A stretch of 64,000 nucleotides of DNA from Halichoerus grypus. Taxonomy: Eukaryota > Chordata > Mammalia > Carnivora > Phocidae. The DNA lies in the NCBI RefSeq assembly GCF_964656455.1, contig NC_135715.1:172142437-172206436 (forward strand), in the 5' to 3' direction. Below are positions 45,338-55,351 of the stretch, one piece after another. The translations under genes and the position numbers were made by a program. The stretch's first letter is position 1; each line of letters opens with the position of its first letter. The notes below the pieces were generated by a model. It saw only the letters and a program-made list of their open reading frames with translations, searched no databases and was not told the origin of the DNA.

Positions 45338-45665
45338 GACACTATTATTCTTTAAAAATGAATTCCAGTTACCTGGAATTAAGGAACAGTTAGTTACAGG
45401 TCATGATTTAATTGCATCAATCTAAGTTTATTGCCAAATTATCTTGTTAGTGTCCAGAGCCTTTAAGCCACTGAGAGTCTAAACAAAACATGCTGTCATA
45501 AATCTTTCCTGAGAAAGGGCAGATAGAGGTATTAAAAACACATAAAAATTAAAAAAAAAAAAAAAGAAACCATCTAGACACTTAACTTTTTCTTCTTAAG
45601 AACTGCCCAACATCGGTAATGGTTGAAAGGCAAGGCATCATATCCTGGCATCACATGAGAATTGT
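45338..45665. other. No recognised feature
   Basis: Unassigned, A-run near 45550-45565. Confidence 0.45.
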
Positions 45666-45678
45666 AGTGAGACCTTTT

Positions 45679-45768
45679 TTTTCCCTCTTTATTTTTAATT
45701 TTTATCATGTTCAATTAGCCAACATATAGTACATCATTAGTTTTTGATGTAGTGTTCAATGATTCGTC
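45679..45768 (-). mobile_element. L1 3' tail joined to a SINE
   Basis: About 90 bp of carnivore L1 3' end in reverse: T-rich start, CAACATATAGTACATCATTA, GTTTTTGATGTAGTGTTCAA. It matches the end of the L1 at 18068-18105. On the minus strand it directly follows a SINE. The pair shares one target-site duplication. Confidence 0.85.
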
Positions 45769-45969
45769 ATTTTTTAAAAAAGATTTTCTTATTTATTTGA
45801 GAGAGAGAGAGAGACAGAGAGAGCACAGGCAGGTGGAAAGGCAGAGAGAGAGGAAGAAGCAGACTCCCCACGGAGCAGGGAGCCCGATGTGGGGCTCGAT
45901 CCCAGGACCTGGAGATCATGACCTGAGCCGAAGGTAGACACTTAATCATCTGAGCCACCCAGGTGCCCC
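45769..45969 (-). mobile_element. Can-SINE, minus strand, fused to L1 tail
   Basis: Reverse SINE with its tail (TTTTTTAAAAAAGATTTTCT) abutting the L1 3' end. Head complement CACCCAGGTGCCCC is followed at once by TGC and the second copy of AGTGAGACCTTTT (45973-45985). The first copy lies before the L1 tail (about 45666-45678). No separate duplication surrounds the SINE alone. Confidence 0.9.
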
Positions 45970-46077
45970 TGCAGTGAGACCTTTTAACGAATACTTGGGT
46001 TCTACCTGACAAGGATTAAGTCAGGAGCTCAGGAAGTAGTTCCCAGATATTGATGTATTTAAAATTTTCCCAGTTAA

Positions 46078-46081
<4 letters not shown>

Positions 46082-46109
<28 letters not shown>

Positions 46110-46287
46110 AGAGAGAGCAGGGGGTGGGAGGGAGGGAAGAGTGAGAGGCAGAGAGAGAATATTAAGCAGGCTCCGTGCCCAACGCAGAGCCCCACACGGG
46201 GCTCAATCTCACAACCCTGAGATCACGACCTGAGCCGAAATCAAGAGTCAGACGCTTAACTGACTGAACCACCCAGGCGCCCCGTTC
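46082..46287 (-). mobile_element. Can-SINE, minus strand, 13-bp TSD
   Basis: Older form with CGAAATCAAGAGTCAGACGC and a pure T-tail. Target-site duplication CCCAGTTAATTCT at 46069-46081 and 46288-46300, perfect. Confidence 0.95.
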
Positions 46288-46336
46288 CCCAGTTAATTCT
46301 AATGTGCAGCAAGCTTGAGAACACGGATCTAGTCCG

Positions 46337-46536
46337 AGGGCTGGAAAGTGTGGCTGCCGCCTGGCCAGTTTGTAAGTGACATTTTACTGGAACACAGTTG
46401 TACCCATTCATACATATATTGTCTATGGCTGCTTTGGGCTACAAGGGCAGACATGAGTATTTGAGACAGACTATATACCCTTAAAAGCCTAAAATAACTT
46501 ACTATTTGGCTCTTTAAGAAAAATGTTGCCAACCCG
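46337..46536 (-). mobile_element. MER5A-type hAT DNA transposon
   Basis: Contains TTTTACTGGAACACAGTTGT, ATTGTCTATGGCTGCTTTGG and AAAAGCCTAAAATAACTTAC, ending AAAATGTTGCCAACCC. Same family and orientation as the copy at 28856. Confidence 0.85.
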
Positions 46537-46724
46537 TTCTGTACACTAATGAAATACCACGGTATTTGTGGGATCCGTTATAAAATGAAAATGTAAAACC
46601 ACTGGTTCAAAAAGCAGGGACAGTAGTTCCGCTAAATGTAATGCAATGTAAAAATTTTTCCTTTATTCTGTGCTATGTCTGTCAACTTGTCAAGGTGTTT
46701 TTATTTGCTATTTAATATTTTGGG

Positions 46725-46840
46725 TTTTTTTTTTTTAAGGTTTTATTTTTAAGTACTCTCTACGCCCAATGAGGGGCTCGAACTTACAGCCCCGAGATCA
46801 AGCATCACATGCTCCGCCTGCTGAGCCGGCCAGGCGTCCC
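46725..46840 (-). mobile_element. Short-type Can-SINE, minus strand
   Basis: T-tail, AAGTACTCTCTACGCCCAAT, GGGGCTCGAACTTACAGCCC and head complement TGAGCCGGCCAGGCGTCCC. Flanks TGCTATTTAATA and TGCTGTTTTAAATA are weakly alike. Confidence 0.9.
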
Positions 46841-48029
46841 TGCTGTTTTAAATAAAGAAAAGCCTAAGTCACAAATTATTAGGAGAAATTTTACTGTTCA
46901 TGTTTCTATACTGCAATGACAGTTTTAAATGTAAAAACAAGAGTGTTGAACTCAAATGTAGAATCATCAAAATTACACAATTTGTATTTTATTGCTTGTC
47001 CATGTGTATGGAGAAATGCTGCACAGAATCGCCTCAACTGTTTGTATTTCACTTCTTGACTCCTTTACCTCTTTCATCTTCGGTCTTGGCAAAACGTCCC
47101 TCCAACCTGCCACAGAGCACCTTCCTCATGGTACCTGTCACACAACGCTCCGGAGGTTAACACGCTTTGCTTCTCCTCACGACTACACTGTGAGTTCTTT
47201 CAAGTCAACGAACCTGCTCCGCACCTTTGTTTCACTAGTGCCTAGCAAAGAGTAAATATTCACTTCCTGTTTCGTGAGCGAATACATAAGTGACTGAAAT
47301 TAATGACTGGCAAACCGCATTTCTCGGTGGCTAATTCCCAAAGTCGTCAGACAGAATTATCAGTTATGTTTTTTGAAGATTCTCAAGGAGAGAAACTCTA
47401 CAGCCATTTTCTGTAAGTCCATTTCCTGTGCTTTACCAACTTGACAGTTTTCTCTTACTGTCCAATGGTAAGGTTTTTTTGTTTTTTTTATTTGCTTATG
47501 TCTCTTTCATGGGCACTGAGCTGGACTTGTGTTGGCCGTGGCGTAGGGCAAAGATTCAGACAGAGTTAGGGTCAAGCTTGTCTCTAGCTCTTACTTTTGT
47601 AAGAATTTTCTGGTGAGTGCTCTGTTTTTGGATGAGCTGCCTTCCTCAAAGAGTTACGGCAAGGATTATGTCAGACAAAAAGTCTAGGACAGCAGACTGT
47701 CAAAAAATGGTAGTCCACTCCTCTACCCTCCCCATTTAAATATCTTCCACATATTCAGTATAGCAATTGCCTTGTCTCTGAGAGAAATAACTTTGTCATT
47801 GTATCTTAACTCAAGAAAAGACTATTAATAGTCCAATTTAATTTGAACTATATCAAAGATCTTTTTTTCACTTTGTGGTGTCGGTTGCATGGTTTAATAT
47901 CTTCCCCCACGACACCTAAATTATACACTTAAATATGCTGAATTTTATTTAACATCAATTTTACCTCAATGTTCCTGACAATATAAAATAATAAAGATAT
48001 TCTAAAGTCATGTCTGTCTCACTTCTGAT
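46841..48029. other. No gene recognised
   Basis: Overlapping short frames only. 47890-48003 (ATTATACACTTAAATATGCT, TTTACCTCAATGTTCC) may be a small L1M 3' end in plus orientation. Confidence 0.4.
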
Positions 48030-48384
48030 ATCTATGTTTTTCTTCATTCAGAGTCCCACACCTCTCCTCCCTCCTGGATCGCCTCCTTGCTGTGTCCTCC
48101 GTGGCCTTTTCTCTGTTCGAGCATCCCTGGTAGCTCTCCTCTTACAAGAACATCAATCATACTGGATGTGGGCTGCACCTTCCTGTCCTCTATCTAACTT
48201 AATCACCTCTTTGAACATGCTATCTCCAGTGACAGTCACATGGATGAGGGTCTACCCGTATGACCTCATTTAAGCTTATTACCTCTTTAAAGACCGTATC
48301 TCCAAGTATCTTCACATTCTGAGATACTGGGGATTGAGACTTCAACATATGCATCTTTGGGGAAAACAAAGACAGCCCATAACA
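48030..48384 (-). mobile_element. MaLR-type LTR, minus strand
   Basis: In reverse it reads from TGTTATGGGCTGTC through ATGCATATGTTGAAGTCTC, and GAGGTCATACGGGTAGAC, towards the internal GGCCACGGAGGACACAGCAA. This is the standard start and middle of a MLT1/MST-class LTR. The 3' end is not preserved clearly. Confidence 0.65.
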
Positions 48385-48639
48385 CTCTCCTCTTCACCAC
48401 CTTCCCTAGTTAAAAGCTCCTTATTCTAACTAGAACCTGACTCACTCCAGCAAAATACTTAGCATATTCTTTTCTTCCAAATGGGAAATATTTTATTATT
48501 TTCATTTAGTGAATTCTTATTTATCCTTTAGTCTCAACCTAAATATCCTAAATGTCACTTCCCTAGGGAGGCCACTCCTTAAACTCAGGTTAGGTCTCCT
48601 CTTTCATGTTCACAATAGCATCCTGTAATTCCTTCATTA
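48385..48639. other. No recognised feature
   Basis: Unassigned sequence between the MaLR LTR and the L1M element. Confidence 0.4.
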
Positions 48640-49154
48640 TGTGGAGATATTTTTGGTCAGCTTTACTGATGTATAATTTATATACAATAAAGATCACCAA
48701 TTTCAAGTGTACAGTTCAATGCATTTTGAAAAACTATACAATAATATAACCACCACAATAATCGTGAAATAAAATATTTTTATTTTCCTAAAAACGTCCC
48801 TTAGGGCCATTTGCAATCAACTTCCTCTACCCACAAGCAATCATTCATCTATTTTCTATCACTATAAGTTTCTATTTTCTAGAATTTCATATAGACAGAA
48901 TCATATGGTAAGTAGTCTTTTATGACTATTTTCTTTCATTCATAATGATTTTGAGATTAACATATTATTATCAGTAGTACATTCCTTTTTATTGACGAGT
49001 AGAATTCTATTATATGGACATACAATTGGTTTAATTCATTCAAGAGTTGATGAATATTTGGGTTGTTTCCAGGTTTTGGCTATTATAAACAGCTACTATG
49101 AACATTCACACACAAGTCTTTATGTTGACATGTTTTCATTTCCTTGGGTAATTA
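48640..49154 (-). mobile_element. Ancient L1M 3' end, target of the provirus (part 1)
   Basis: Reads CTTTACTGATGTATAATTTA, ACAGTTCAATGCATTTTG, ATCATATGGTAAGTAGTC, TTGGGTTGTTTCCAGGTTTT and stops at CTTGGGTAATTA, where the provirus begins. The same element resumes at 55860 with TAATTACCTAGGAATGGCAT. Confidence 0.85.
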
Positions 49155-49158
49155 TAAC

Positions 49159-49661
49159 TGAGGCCAAGCTCATTCTGCTTACCACATGATGGGCCAATAA
49201 GTCAAGAGGCAAGATGTTGGGGTAAAGAAAGCTACTTTATTTGGAAAGCCAGCAAACTGAGGACATGGAGGACTATTGTCCCAAAGAAACATCTCCCCTC
49301 AGCATGAAATTCAAACTTCTTTTATGTTAGCAAAAAGAGGAAATAAGAGGGGGTTGGAATCAGAAGGTGACTGATGTCTGTAGACATCCATGGAAAGCTG
49401 TATAACTCTTTGGCTCTTGGTCAGTTGGTCTTTGCATAAGGAAGGTGGTCATGTCGTTCCTGAAACATAGCAGTCATTTCTGCATATGCTTCCTTCTCTC
49501 CTTGGGTGAGGTAAGTTTCAGGTAAAGAGCAGGTTTTACAGGTCTTGGCTATGACATGCTACGTACAGGGCTAAGCAGAGGTTTCTAAGCTATGGGTCAC
49601 AGTAGCAAGGGCAATAGGAGCAATATGGAGTCAGATATGCTAAGTTTCTTTCCCTGTTACA
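49159..49661 (-). mobile_element. 3' LTR of class I provirus
   Basis: About 503 bp, oriented on the minus strand. It starts there TGTAACAGGGAAAGAAACTT and ends GCTTGGCCTCA. CCAAATAAAGTAGC near its end supplies the poly(A) signal. It aligns along its whole length with 55352-55859, with many substitutions and a changed central segment, so the integration is old. A polypurine-like GTGGGGAAT lies just inside. Confidence 0.85.
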
Positions 49662-50330
49662 ATTCCCCACTGTCAAAAGTTCATTCCACAATCTTGTGAG
49701 ATCAGGGACAATGGGACATCATCTATCATCAGACCACTTTCTGCTGGATGGGGTCAACGAGGGGCAACTGTGAAATAAAACCGTTTGACTTGACTTATGA
49801 AATATTCCTTAGTGCCTCTTTTTAGAAGTAACCATAGGCATTTCTATGGAAACAAAAGAAAAACACAGATTAATGGTTGGAGCAAATTACAAATCCAGTG
49901 TCTGAGTCCTGAGTGCTGCCAGAGAGAATTTGTAGCTGTCAGGCTTGAAGCAGCCTCAGATGGCATGGGCCCCAGCAGGGAGAAGCGGACAGATTTCTCT
50001 GGCTTGTAGTTCAAATGTCTCTGGTGATCCTTTTGAGTGGCCCACAGTGCAACGGGCATAGAGACCGTCTCCATATGAGAGAGCGTGGAGATTTCTCTCA
50101 AGTTTCCCTCAAGTCGTCTAGCTTCTGTTTGCAGAGCTTTAGGTAAGAGGGAGGTTGTAGTTCTCGATGATTTCAAGTCAAGAGAATGAGAGAAAATTGG
50201 AAACCTTAATTTGGAGAGTTATAGCCAGATATTTGAGGAAACCACACGAACTCAGGATTCAGCTGGTTTTATAGGCAAACAACAAACACTCAAAGACAAT
50301 CAGAACTAGAATCTAACATCCACAAGTGTG

Positions 50331-50512
50331 TTTTTTTTTTAATTTATTTGAGAGAGAGAGAGAGAGAATGCCCACGCACGAGTGGGGGGAGGGGCCGAGG
50401 GAGAAGCAGACTCCCCATTGAGCAGGGAGCCTGATGTAGGGCTTGATCCTGATACTCCAGGATCATGACCTGAGCCAAAGGCAGACATTTAACCGACTGA
50501 GCCACCCAGTCG
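50331..50512 (-). mobile_element. Can-SINE, minus strand, in the ERV
   Basis: Reverse element beginning at the T-run after AAGTGTG and ending CGACTGAGCCACCCAGTCGC. Target duplication weak. Confidence 0.92.
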
Positions 50513-50623
50513 CAGCTATGGGTGTGCTTTTGAAACATAATTTTTTTGTCTAAAATCACCCTCATTTTTATCAAACATAGCCAAATTAAGACTAATTGTA
50601 AAGTAAGTCCAGTTTTAACAAAC

Positions 50624-50704
50624 TTGGCCTAATTATTTTCATAAGCACAGCAAGAATGGCAATTGACAATATAGATTCTTTAAAATCTGCCTTGCTAGAA
50701 CTTT
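50624..50704. repeat. 81-bp source of inverted templated copy
   Basis: Begins TTGGCCTAATTATTTTCATA and ends CTTGCTAGAACTTT. Its reverse complement recurs at 52678-52758 with about three mismatches. Confidence 0.93.
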
Positions 50705-51240
50705 GTATAAGGAATTTTAGATTGAACTTTTAATAGCCTCTCAAGGTCAAAAGCCAAGCCAAATACTTGCTGTCATATTTGTCTGCAATACTTGTAGATT
50801 TGGGTGAATTCCTCCCTTCTCAAGGTCCCCAAAATAACCTAAGGTTCCTGCACCTGCCAGGAACAACATTCTTGACTCACCTGGTAGCGCTGCTGGGAAT
50901 TTTGTAAGCAAGGTATCAGGCCAGCATTTCCAAGGGGCGCTACTGGCTCCAGAAAATCAACCTGAGTTTCTTAAAGCTGTCCGGTCATATCTGAGTCTAT
51001 GCATGTCTCTCAAATATGACATTCCAGTCAAAGCCTTGGTAATATTACCAATGTCTCCAATGGTGTTCTAAGGCGAACAGATTCTTATTGAACTTATGCA
51101 AATAACTATAATTGTCATGAAAGAAAGAATATACACTGAAAGCGTCTGAGTTCTGGAGGGTTCATGTAGGGAGAAAAGATAAATGTTTCAAATTGTTTAC
51201 AAAGGAATATTTTATCAAATTTCTGTAATTCATAGATATC

Positions 51241-51458
51241 ATTTTTTTAAAGGATTTATTTATTATTTATTTATTTATTTAAGAGAGAGAGAGTGCATGC
51301 ACAAGGAGGGGGAGGTGCAGAGGGAGAGGGAGAGAGAAAGAATCCCAAGTAGACTCTGCACTGAACCCGATGTGAAGCTCTATCTCACAAATCCAAGATC
51401 ACGACCTGAGCCCAAATCAAGAGTCAGATGCTTAACCAACTGAGCCACCCAGGCACCC
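51241..51458 (-). mobile_element. Can-SINE, minus strand, 18-bp TSD, in the ERV
   Basis: Older form (CCCAAATCAAGAGTCAGATG). Target-site duplication CTGTAATTCATAGATATC (51223-51240) and CTGTAAGTCATAGATATC (51459-51476), one mismatch. Confidence 0.96.
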
Positions 51459-52627
51459 CTGTAAGTCATAGATATCTTAAGAGAGAACGTTTCCTTAAAT
51501 CTGGAAGAGTAAACAATAAAGAACCAGGCATGTTTCAAAAAAAGAGTGATAAAAACTATAATCATCTTTCTCAGTTCATTTAGTCTCATGTTACTAATTT
51601 TTATCCTGTTTGAATATACTTTTTCCATTTCTGGAAATTCTTAGTTTAGTTTTATGATTTTAAAGATATCAGAAACCTATAATTGTCAAAAGTCCTTTTC
51701 ATGAATCTCCTTGAAGCTGAAACACATTTGCAAGAGCATCAGAGTGAAACAAGAACTGTAAATGACAAAAGACTCAAAAGTGGCCATGGTCAAAAATCTG
51801 ATGAGAGTTCACTATGAGGCAGTTGCCAAGGATATTTGGTTATTTTTGTGACACACAGCATTTCAATGATTAGAATCACACGTGATAACATTTTACCAGG
51901 ACATATGAAAACCTTAGGAATTTTCATAATTTCTGGCACAGTTCTAGCATTTACTCACACAATATAACCTAAGAAGGTTTATCATCATCTGTTTGGCAAT
52001 GATTCCATGTAACTTAACACACCAAATAAACAAGCCTAATTCATCACAAAGACTTTGTTTAGAATTTGCATTTTGGGCAAGTTTCTAAAAACCTCAGAAG
52101 GTTCTAAAGCACGTGCCTAAATAGAATTACAATTATTATAAAACTGAATGTGTATCTATTTAACCAAGGTTGCAATAAGAGATTCTACAGGAGGTTATAT
52201 AGTTGTTAGCAAAACTTAGCTCCTCTAATATTGAGATTTAATTAATTAATCAAAGACCTAACAAAGACAAAACATAGAAACTTTGTTTTTCTGGACAGAT
52301 AAAGGAAAAAACAGCTTTGTTTACAATTTCTTATCAAGAGCAGAACAACAATCCAAGAAAACTTTGTCTTTTTAACTGGAAAACCCAAATTCCAATCTTA
52401 TACCAGTGTTCTTTTAAAACTCAGTCATTTCAGTCTTGGTCCTGACCACGCATAAAATTCTTTTCTAAAGATTCCTCTTCACAAAGCTTCTACAACTTTC
52501 TTTTTCACTCGTATTTTGTCCCAAGTTTTCCCTCTCTAAACAATCAGTCTCATTTCAGGACAATATTACTTTCTTTTTCCCCTCAACAAAAATGTATTCC
52601 CATTCCTTATGCCTTTCTTACACATCT

Positions 52628-52814
52628 CCTACTTTCCCTACAGAGTCACTTTCCTTATTTCCAGCAGCCTCAGGTACAAAGTTCTAGCAAGGCAGATTTT
52701 AAAGAATCTATATTGTCAATGGCCATTCTTGTTGTGCTTATGAAAATAACTAGGCCAATTTCCAGCAGCCTACTTTCCCTACAGAGTCGCTTTCCTTATT
52801 TCCAGCAGCCTCAG
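52628..52814. repeat. Tandem 46-bp repeat with inverted insert
   Basis: CCTACTTTCCCTACAGAGTC...CAGCAGCCTCAG occurs at 52628-52673 and 52769-52814 with one difference. Between the copies sits the reverse complement of 50624-50704 (at 52678-52758), followed by a third TTTCCAGCAGCCT. This arrangement is expected from replication template switching. Confidence 0.92.
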
Positions 52815-53599
52815 TTACCAGAACTGTAACTTTTAGAAACCTTAGTCTCCAGTGAAAACTAAGTGAACTATTACACCAGAATTCTTTAGATTGACCAATT
52901 TATGAACTATTTCATAATTTCTAGAAACATGTTTTTTTCATAGTACAACTTTCAATAAAGCATAAAACATGTTTACTAGCAGACCCAAATTTATCTTTAG
53001 TTTCTCTGTAATTGGAAGCCCAAAGCAGATAAACCTATGTTTAGTAATTAATATTGCAGTATTTTATCTTCTTTGGAAAAGACTTAGATATCCAACAAAC
53101 TCAACCCAATTTATCATTTAACCTAGTAAAACTTCAGTTTTAGGTTACCAAAGATTTTGCAAGCTATTTAAGTTTACCTATAAACCTTTTTATTAAAACT
53201 ACTTGATCTTAATGGTTATCCATGATAACTTCATGAGACAGACAAAATTAGCTACCATTTTAAGTCATCTTTACTGACAAATTGCAATAGAGATAACATG
53301 AGCTTATTTGACCTTCAGTAAACCTTGGTAGAATAAAAGTTTTATATGTAATGCTGATAACTTTAAAGATATGTCTACTTTAATTAAAAAACAATGTAAT
53401 AATATCAAATATTTTTCAGATCACGTTAGCTTGAAAAACATCTGGGTTAGTTTTTATCTTTCTGAGTTTCAGAATGCCTAGTTTTTATAAGTGCTTGCCT
53501 TTAAATCAGTTAAGTAGATGCTCCTTTCCTATGAGAGCTATTTGCAGGCTCAAGGCTAGTTTCAGTGGGACCCTACTATCCAACTGTCCTGGTGAAGAA

Positions 53600-53700
53600 G
53601 TCACTGAGTATTTAATTTACAAAGGAGATCTTTGCTCAAAAGAGGGATGGGCATTCTGGCATATACAGAAAGCTATGTTTTAGCATGAGGTCCCCCTGAT
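53600..53700 (-). pseudogene. Protease/pol junction-like ERV fragment
   Basis: The minus strand encodes SFLYMPECP followed by a stop-containing stretch similar to the end of a gammaretroviral protease. It supports assignment of the provirus to class I. It is broken and short. Confidence 0.5.
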
Positions 53701-53780
53701 GACATTCCAAAGGCTGCAAGAATGAATGATTAGTGCTTTTCCAGATACCCTGGTGACTGAAGTAGCCTGAGAAGTTTTAT

Positions 53781-54172
53781 TTTTTATTTTATTTTGTAAC
53801 CTATTTTTTTTGAGAGAGAGAGAGAGAGAGCACATGCACGTGAGCAGAGGCAGAGAGGGAGAGAGAAAATCTTTCTTTTTTTTTGAGAGAGAGAGAGAAT
53901 GAGAGAGAGCATGAGAGGGGGGAGGGGCAGAGGGAGAAGCAGGCTCCCCACCGAGCAGGGAGCCCGATACGGGACTCGATCCCAGGACTCCAGGATCATG
54001 ACCTGAGCTGAAGGCAAACGCTTAACCAACTGAGCCACCCAGGCGCCCAGGAGAGAGAAAATCTTAAGCAGGCTCCACACTCAGCATGGAGCTGGATGCG
54101 GGGCTCGATCTCACAACCTGAGCTGAAATTAAGGGTCAGATGTTTAACCAGCTGAGCCATCCAGGTGCCTCA
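53781..54172 (-). mobile_element. Can-SINE, minus strand, containing another SINE
   Basis: Outer older SINE, split at 53873/54050 by a second SINE. Its own flanks CCTGAGAAGTTTTAT (53766-53780) and CCTGAGGAGTTTGAT (54173-54187) differ by two bases. It contains CTGAAATTAAGGGTCAGATG near the head. Confidence 0.93.
53874..54049 (-). mobile_element. Can-SINE nested in a Can-SINE
   Basis: Inner reverse element, close to the family form (GGGAGCCCGATACGGGACTC, CCACCCAGGCGCCC). The perfect 16-bp duplication GGAGAGAGAAAATCTT (53858-53873 and 54050-54065) lies inside the outer SINE, so it is the younger of the two. Confidence 0.96.
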
Positions 54173-54212
54173 CCTGAGGAGTTTGATATACCAGGTCAGT
54201 GTCTCCTACCAA

Positions 54213-54242
54213 ATATGTGGCACCTGTCTCCACTAACAAGTC
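54213..54242 (-). pseudogene. Retroviral protease active-site remnant
   Basis: The minus strand reads DLLVETGATY. This is the flap-proximal catalytic box of an aspartic retroviral protease with the catalytic aspartate replaced by glutamate. The frame differs from the upstream frame EQID-stop, so the product is also frameshifted. Inactive fossil. Confidence 0.65.
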
Positions 54243-54367
54243 AATCAATTTGTTCCACACAGTTAATTTTACCTGGGGCTCCTGTGGAAATCCGAAGTGG
54301 GCAGTTTAAGTTCAGGGGAGGTCCTGGGCCCCTTCGTGTGGAGTTGGGAGGTGCTCCAGTTTGAACC

Positions 54368-54736
54368 TCATAAAGAGGTGGCCCAACAGCTTGGGGTGCT
54401 TTCTGTTCCTTGATAGGGTAAGAGGAGAAGGAGCCCATGGCCTTCGAGGCACTGAGGATGGTAGGGCCCCGAGCGGCCCAGGTGGTGGTGGTGCGGGACC
54501 GGGAGGAGGACGAGGACGAGGACGGGGACGGGGGTGGGGGCGGGGGGTGCAGTGGGAAGGCGCAAGAGTGCGGCCAGCAAGGCCAGAGGCAGATTCAAAA
54601 TTTGGACTAACATTCTTTTTTCTCCCTCTCCAATCTCTCCCTCCTGCAAAACAGGCATTTTCTCTGGTTGCCTTTCAGCCTTCTGCACCTTGTGTTCAAA
54701 ATATGTCCTTTCTTTGGGAACAGGAGTGTTCCCCAT
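54368..54736 (-). pseudogene. ERV gag N-terminal fragment (dead)
   Basis: An open stretch of 122 codons starts MGNTPVPKERTYFEHKVQ, which has the MG start (myristoylation-type glycine) expected for a gammaretroviral matrix protein. The second half is proline, valine and leucine rich and ends in HHHH, reflecting an expanded GAG-GAC-rich DNA tract rather than a conserved domain. No capsid or nucleocapsid zinc knuckle follows. A neighbouring frame (54241-54438) reads PPLYEVQTGAPP, so the original frame has shifted. Full gag is normally about 500 residues; this is a truncated, non-functional relic. Confidence 0.6.
54484..54560 (+). repeat. G-rich GGT/GAGGAC repeat tract
   Basis: Plus strand shows GGTGGTGGTGGTGCGGGACC, then repeated GAGGAC, then GGGGACGGGGGTGGGGGCGG. 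CpG-rich and locally repetitive, with G-quadruplex potential. It lies within the gag relic. Confidence 0.85.
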
Positions 54737-55351
54737 CTGCCGAGGCAACAATGCAGAGAGAACACCGAAGAAACGATAACGAAATGAAGTCCTGCAAAGC
54801 TCTGTTAGCATTCCTCCCCAAAAGTCAGAGATTCCCTGACTGAGCCAAATAGCTTCCTAGACAGAGCACTAAACCCGCACCCCCGATTTGGAGTCACCTG
54901 AACAGGAGGCAGAAAGCTGAGTCACTAATATTTGTGGAGACATTAAAGGCTTATTTCCAATGACGTCTTTTTGTTATAAAACAAATCTAACATGACCAGT
55001 TTTGTCCAAAGGCTGACTGAAAGCTATAGCAACAAACAAACCAAATGCAAATGAACCAGTTCACAAACAAATCGGGTAAAAGTCCAACAAGTATTCCCCT
55101 CTCCAACAGGCTACCGCAGACAAATGCAGGCAAAGTGGCTTCCCCTCCACCCCAAGGAAAAGCCCAAATGGAGGGGAGTGGAAGGGAGTTCTGGCTGGAC
55201 ATGCTGGAGCGCCTTACCCTACTCTGGAGTCCACAGACTGGCAGAAGTTTGTCCACAACTTGTCCCACCAGCCAGGGAAGCCCGTGGAACGCAGGTCCCA
55301 GCATCTGCCAGGGACTCACCTTCAGAATCCCGGGGGCGAGGCGACTGGCCA

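Larger units (their letters stand above)
49662..55351 (-). mobile_element. Internal region of degenerate class I ERV
   Basis: Between the two LTRs, read on the minus strand, lie in order: a leader with a tRNA-Pro-like primer site candidate (CTCGCCCCCGGGATTC, around 55325-55345), a gag start at 54736, a protease box around 54213-54242 and a protease-end-like stretch at about 53600-53700. From 53.5 kb down to 49.7 kb no reliable reverse transcriptase, integrase or envelope motif remains. Allowing for about 0.75 kb of later SINEs, the internal part is well short of a complete gammaretrovirus. It is not capable of expression of functional products. Confidence 0.75.

Noticed and set aside
51960..51980. 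Possible RT catalytic box in the provirus (minus strand, residues TDDD)
   Set aside because: The neighbouring residues do not match any RT palm motif, and this part of the ERV appears non-coding.
54470..54570. Possible CpG island promoter
   Set aside because: Only about 100 bp, confined to a simple repeat within the gag relic, with no transcription-start features.
54361..54843. 160-codon plus-strand frame rich in Gly and Arg, resembling an RGG protein
   Set aside because: It is antisense to the gag relic and its composition comes only from the G-rich repeat tract. No start context, domain or exon structure.
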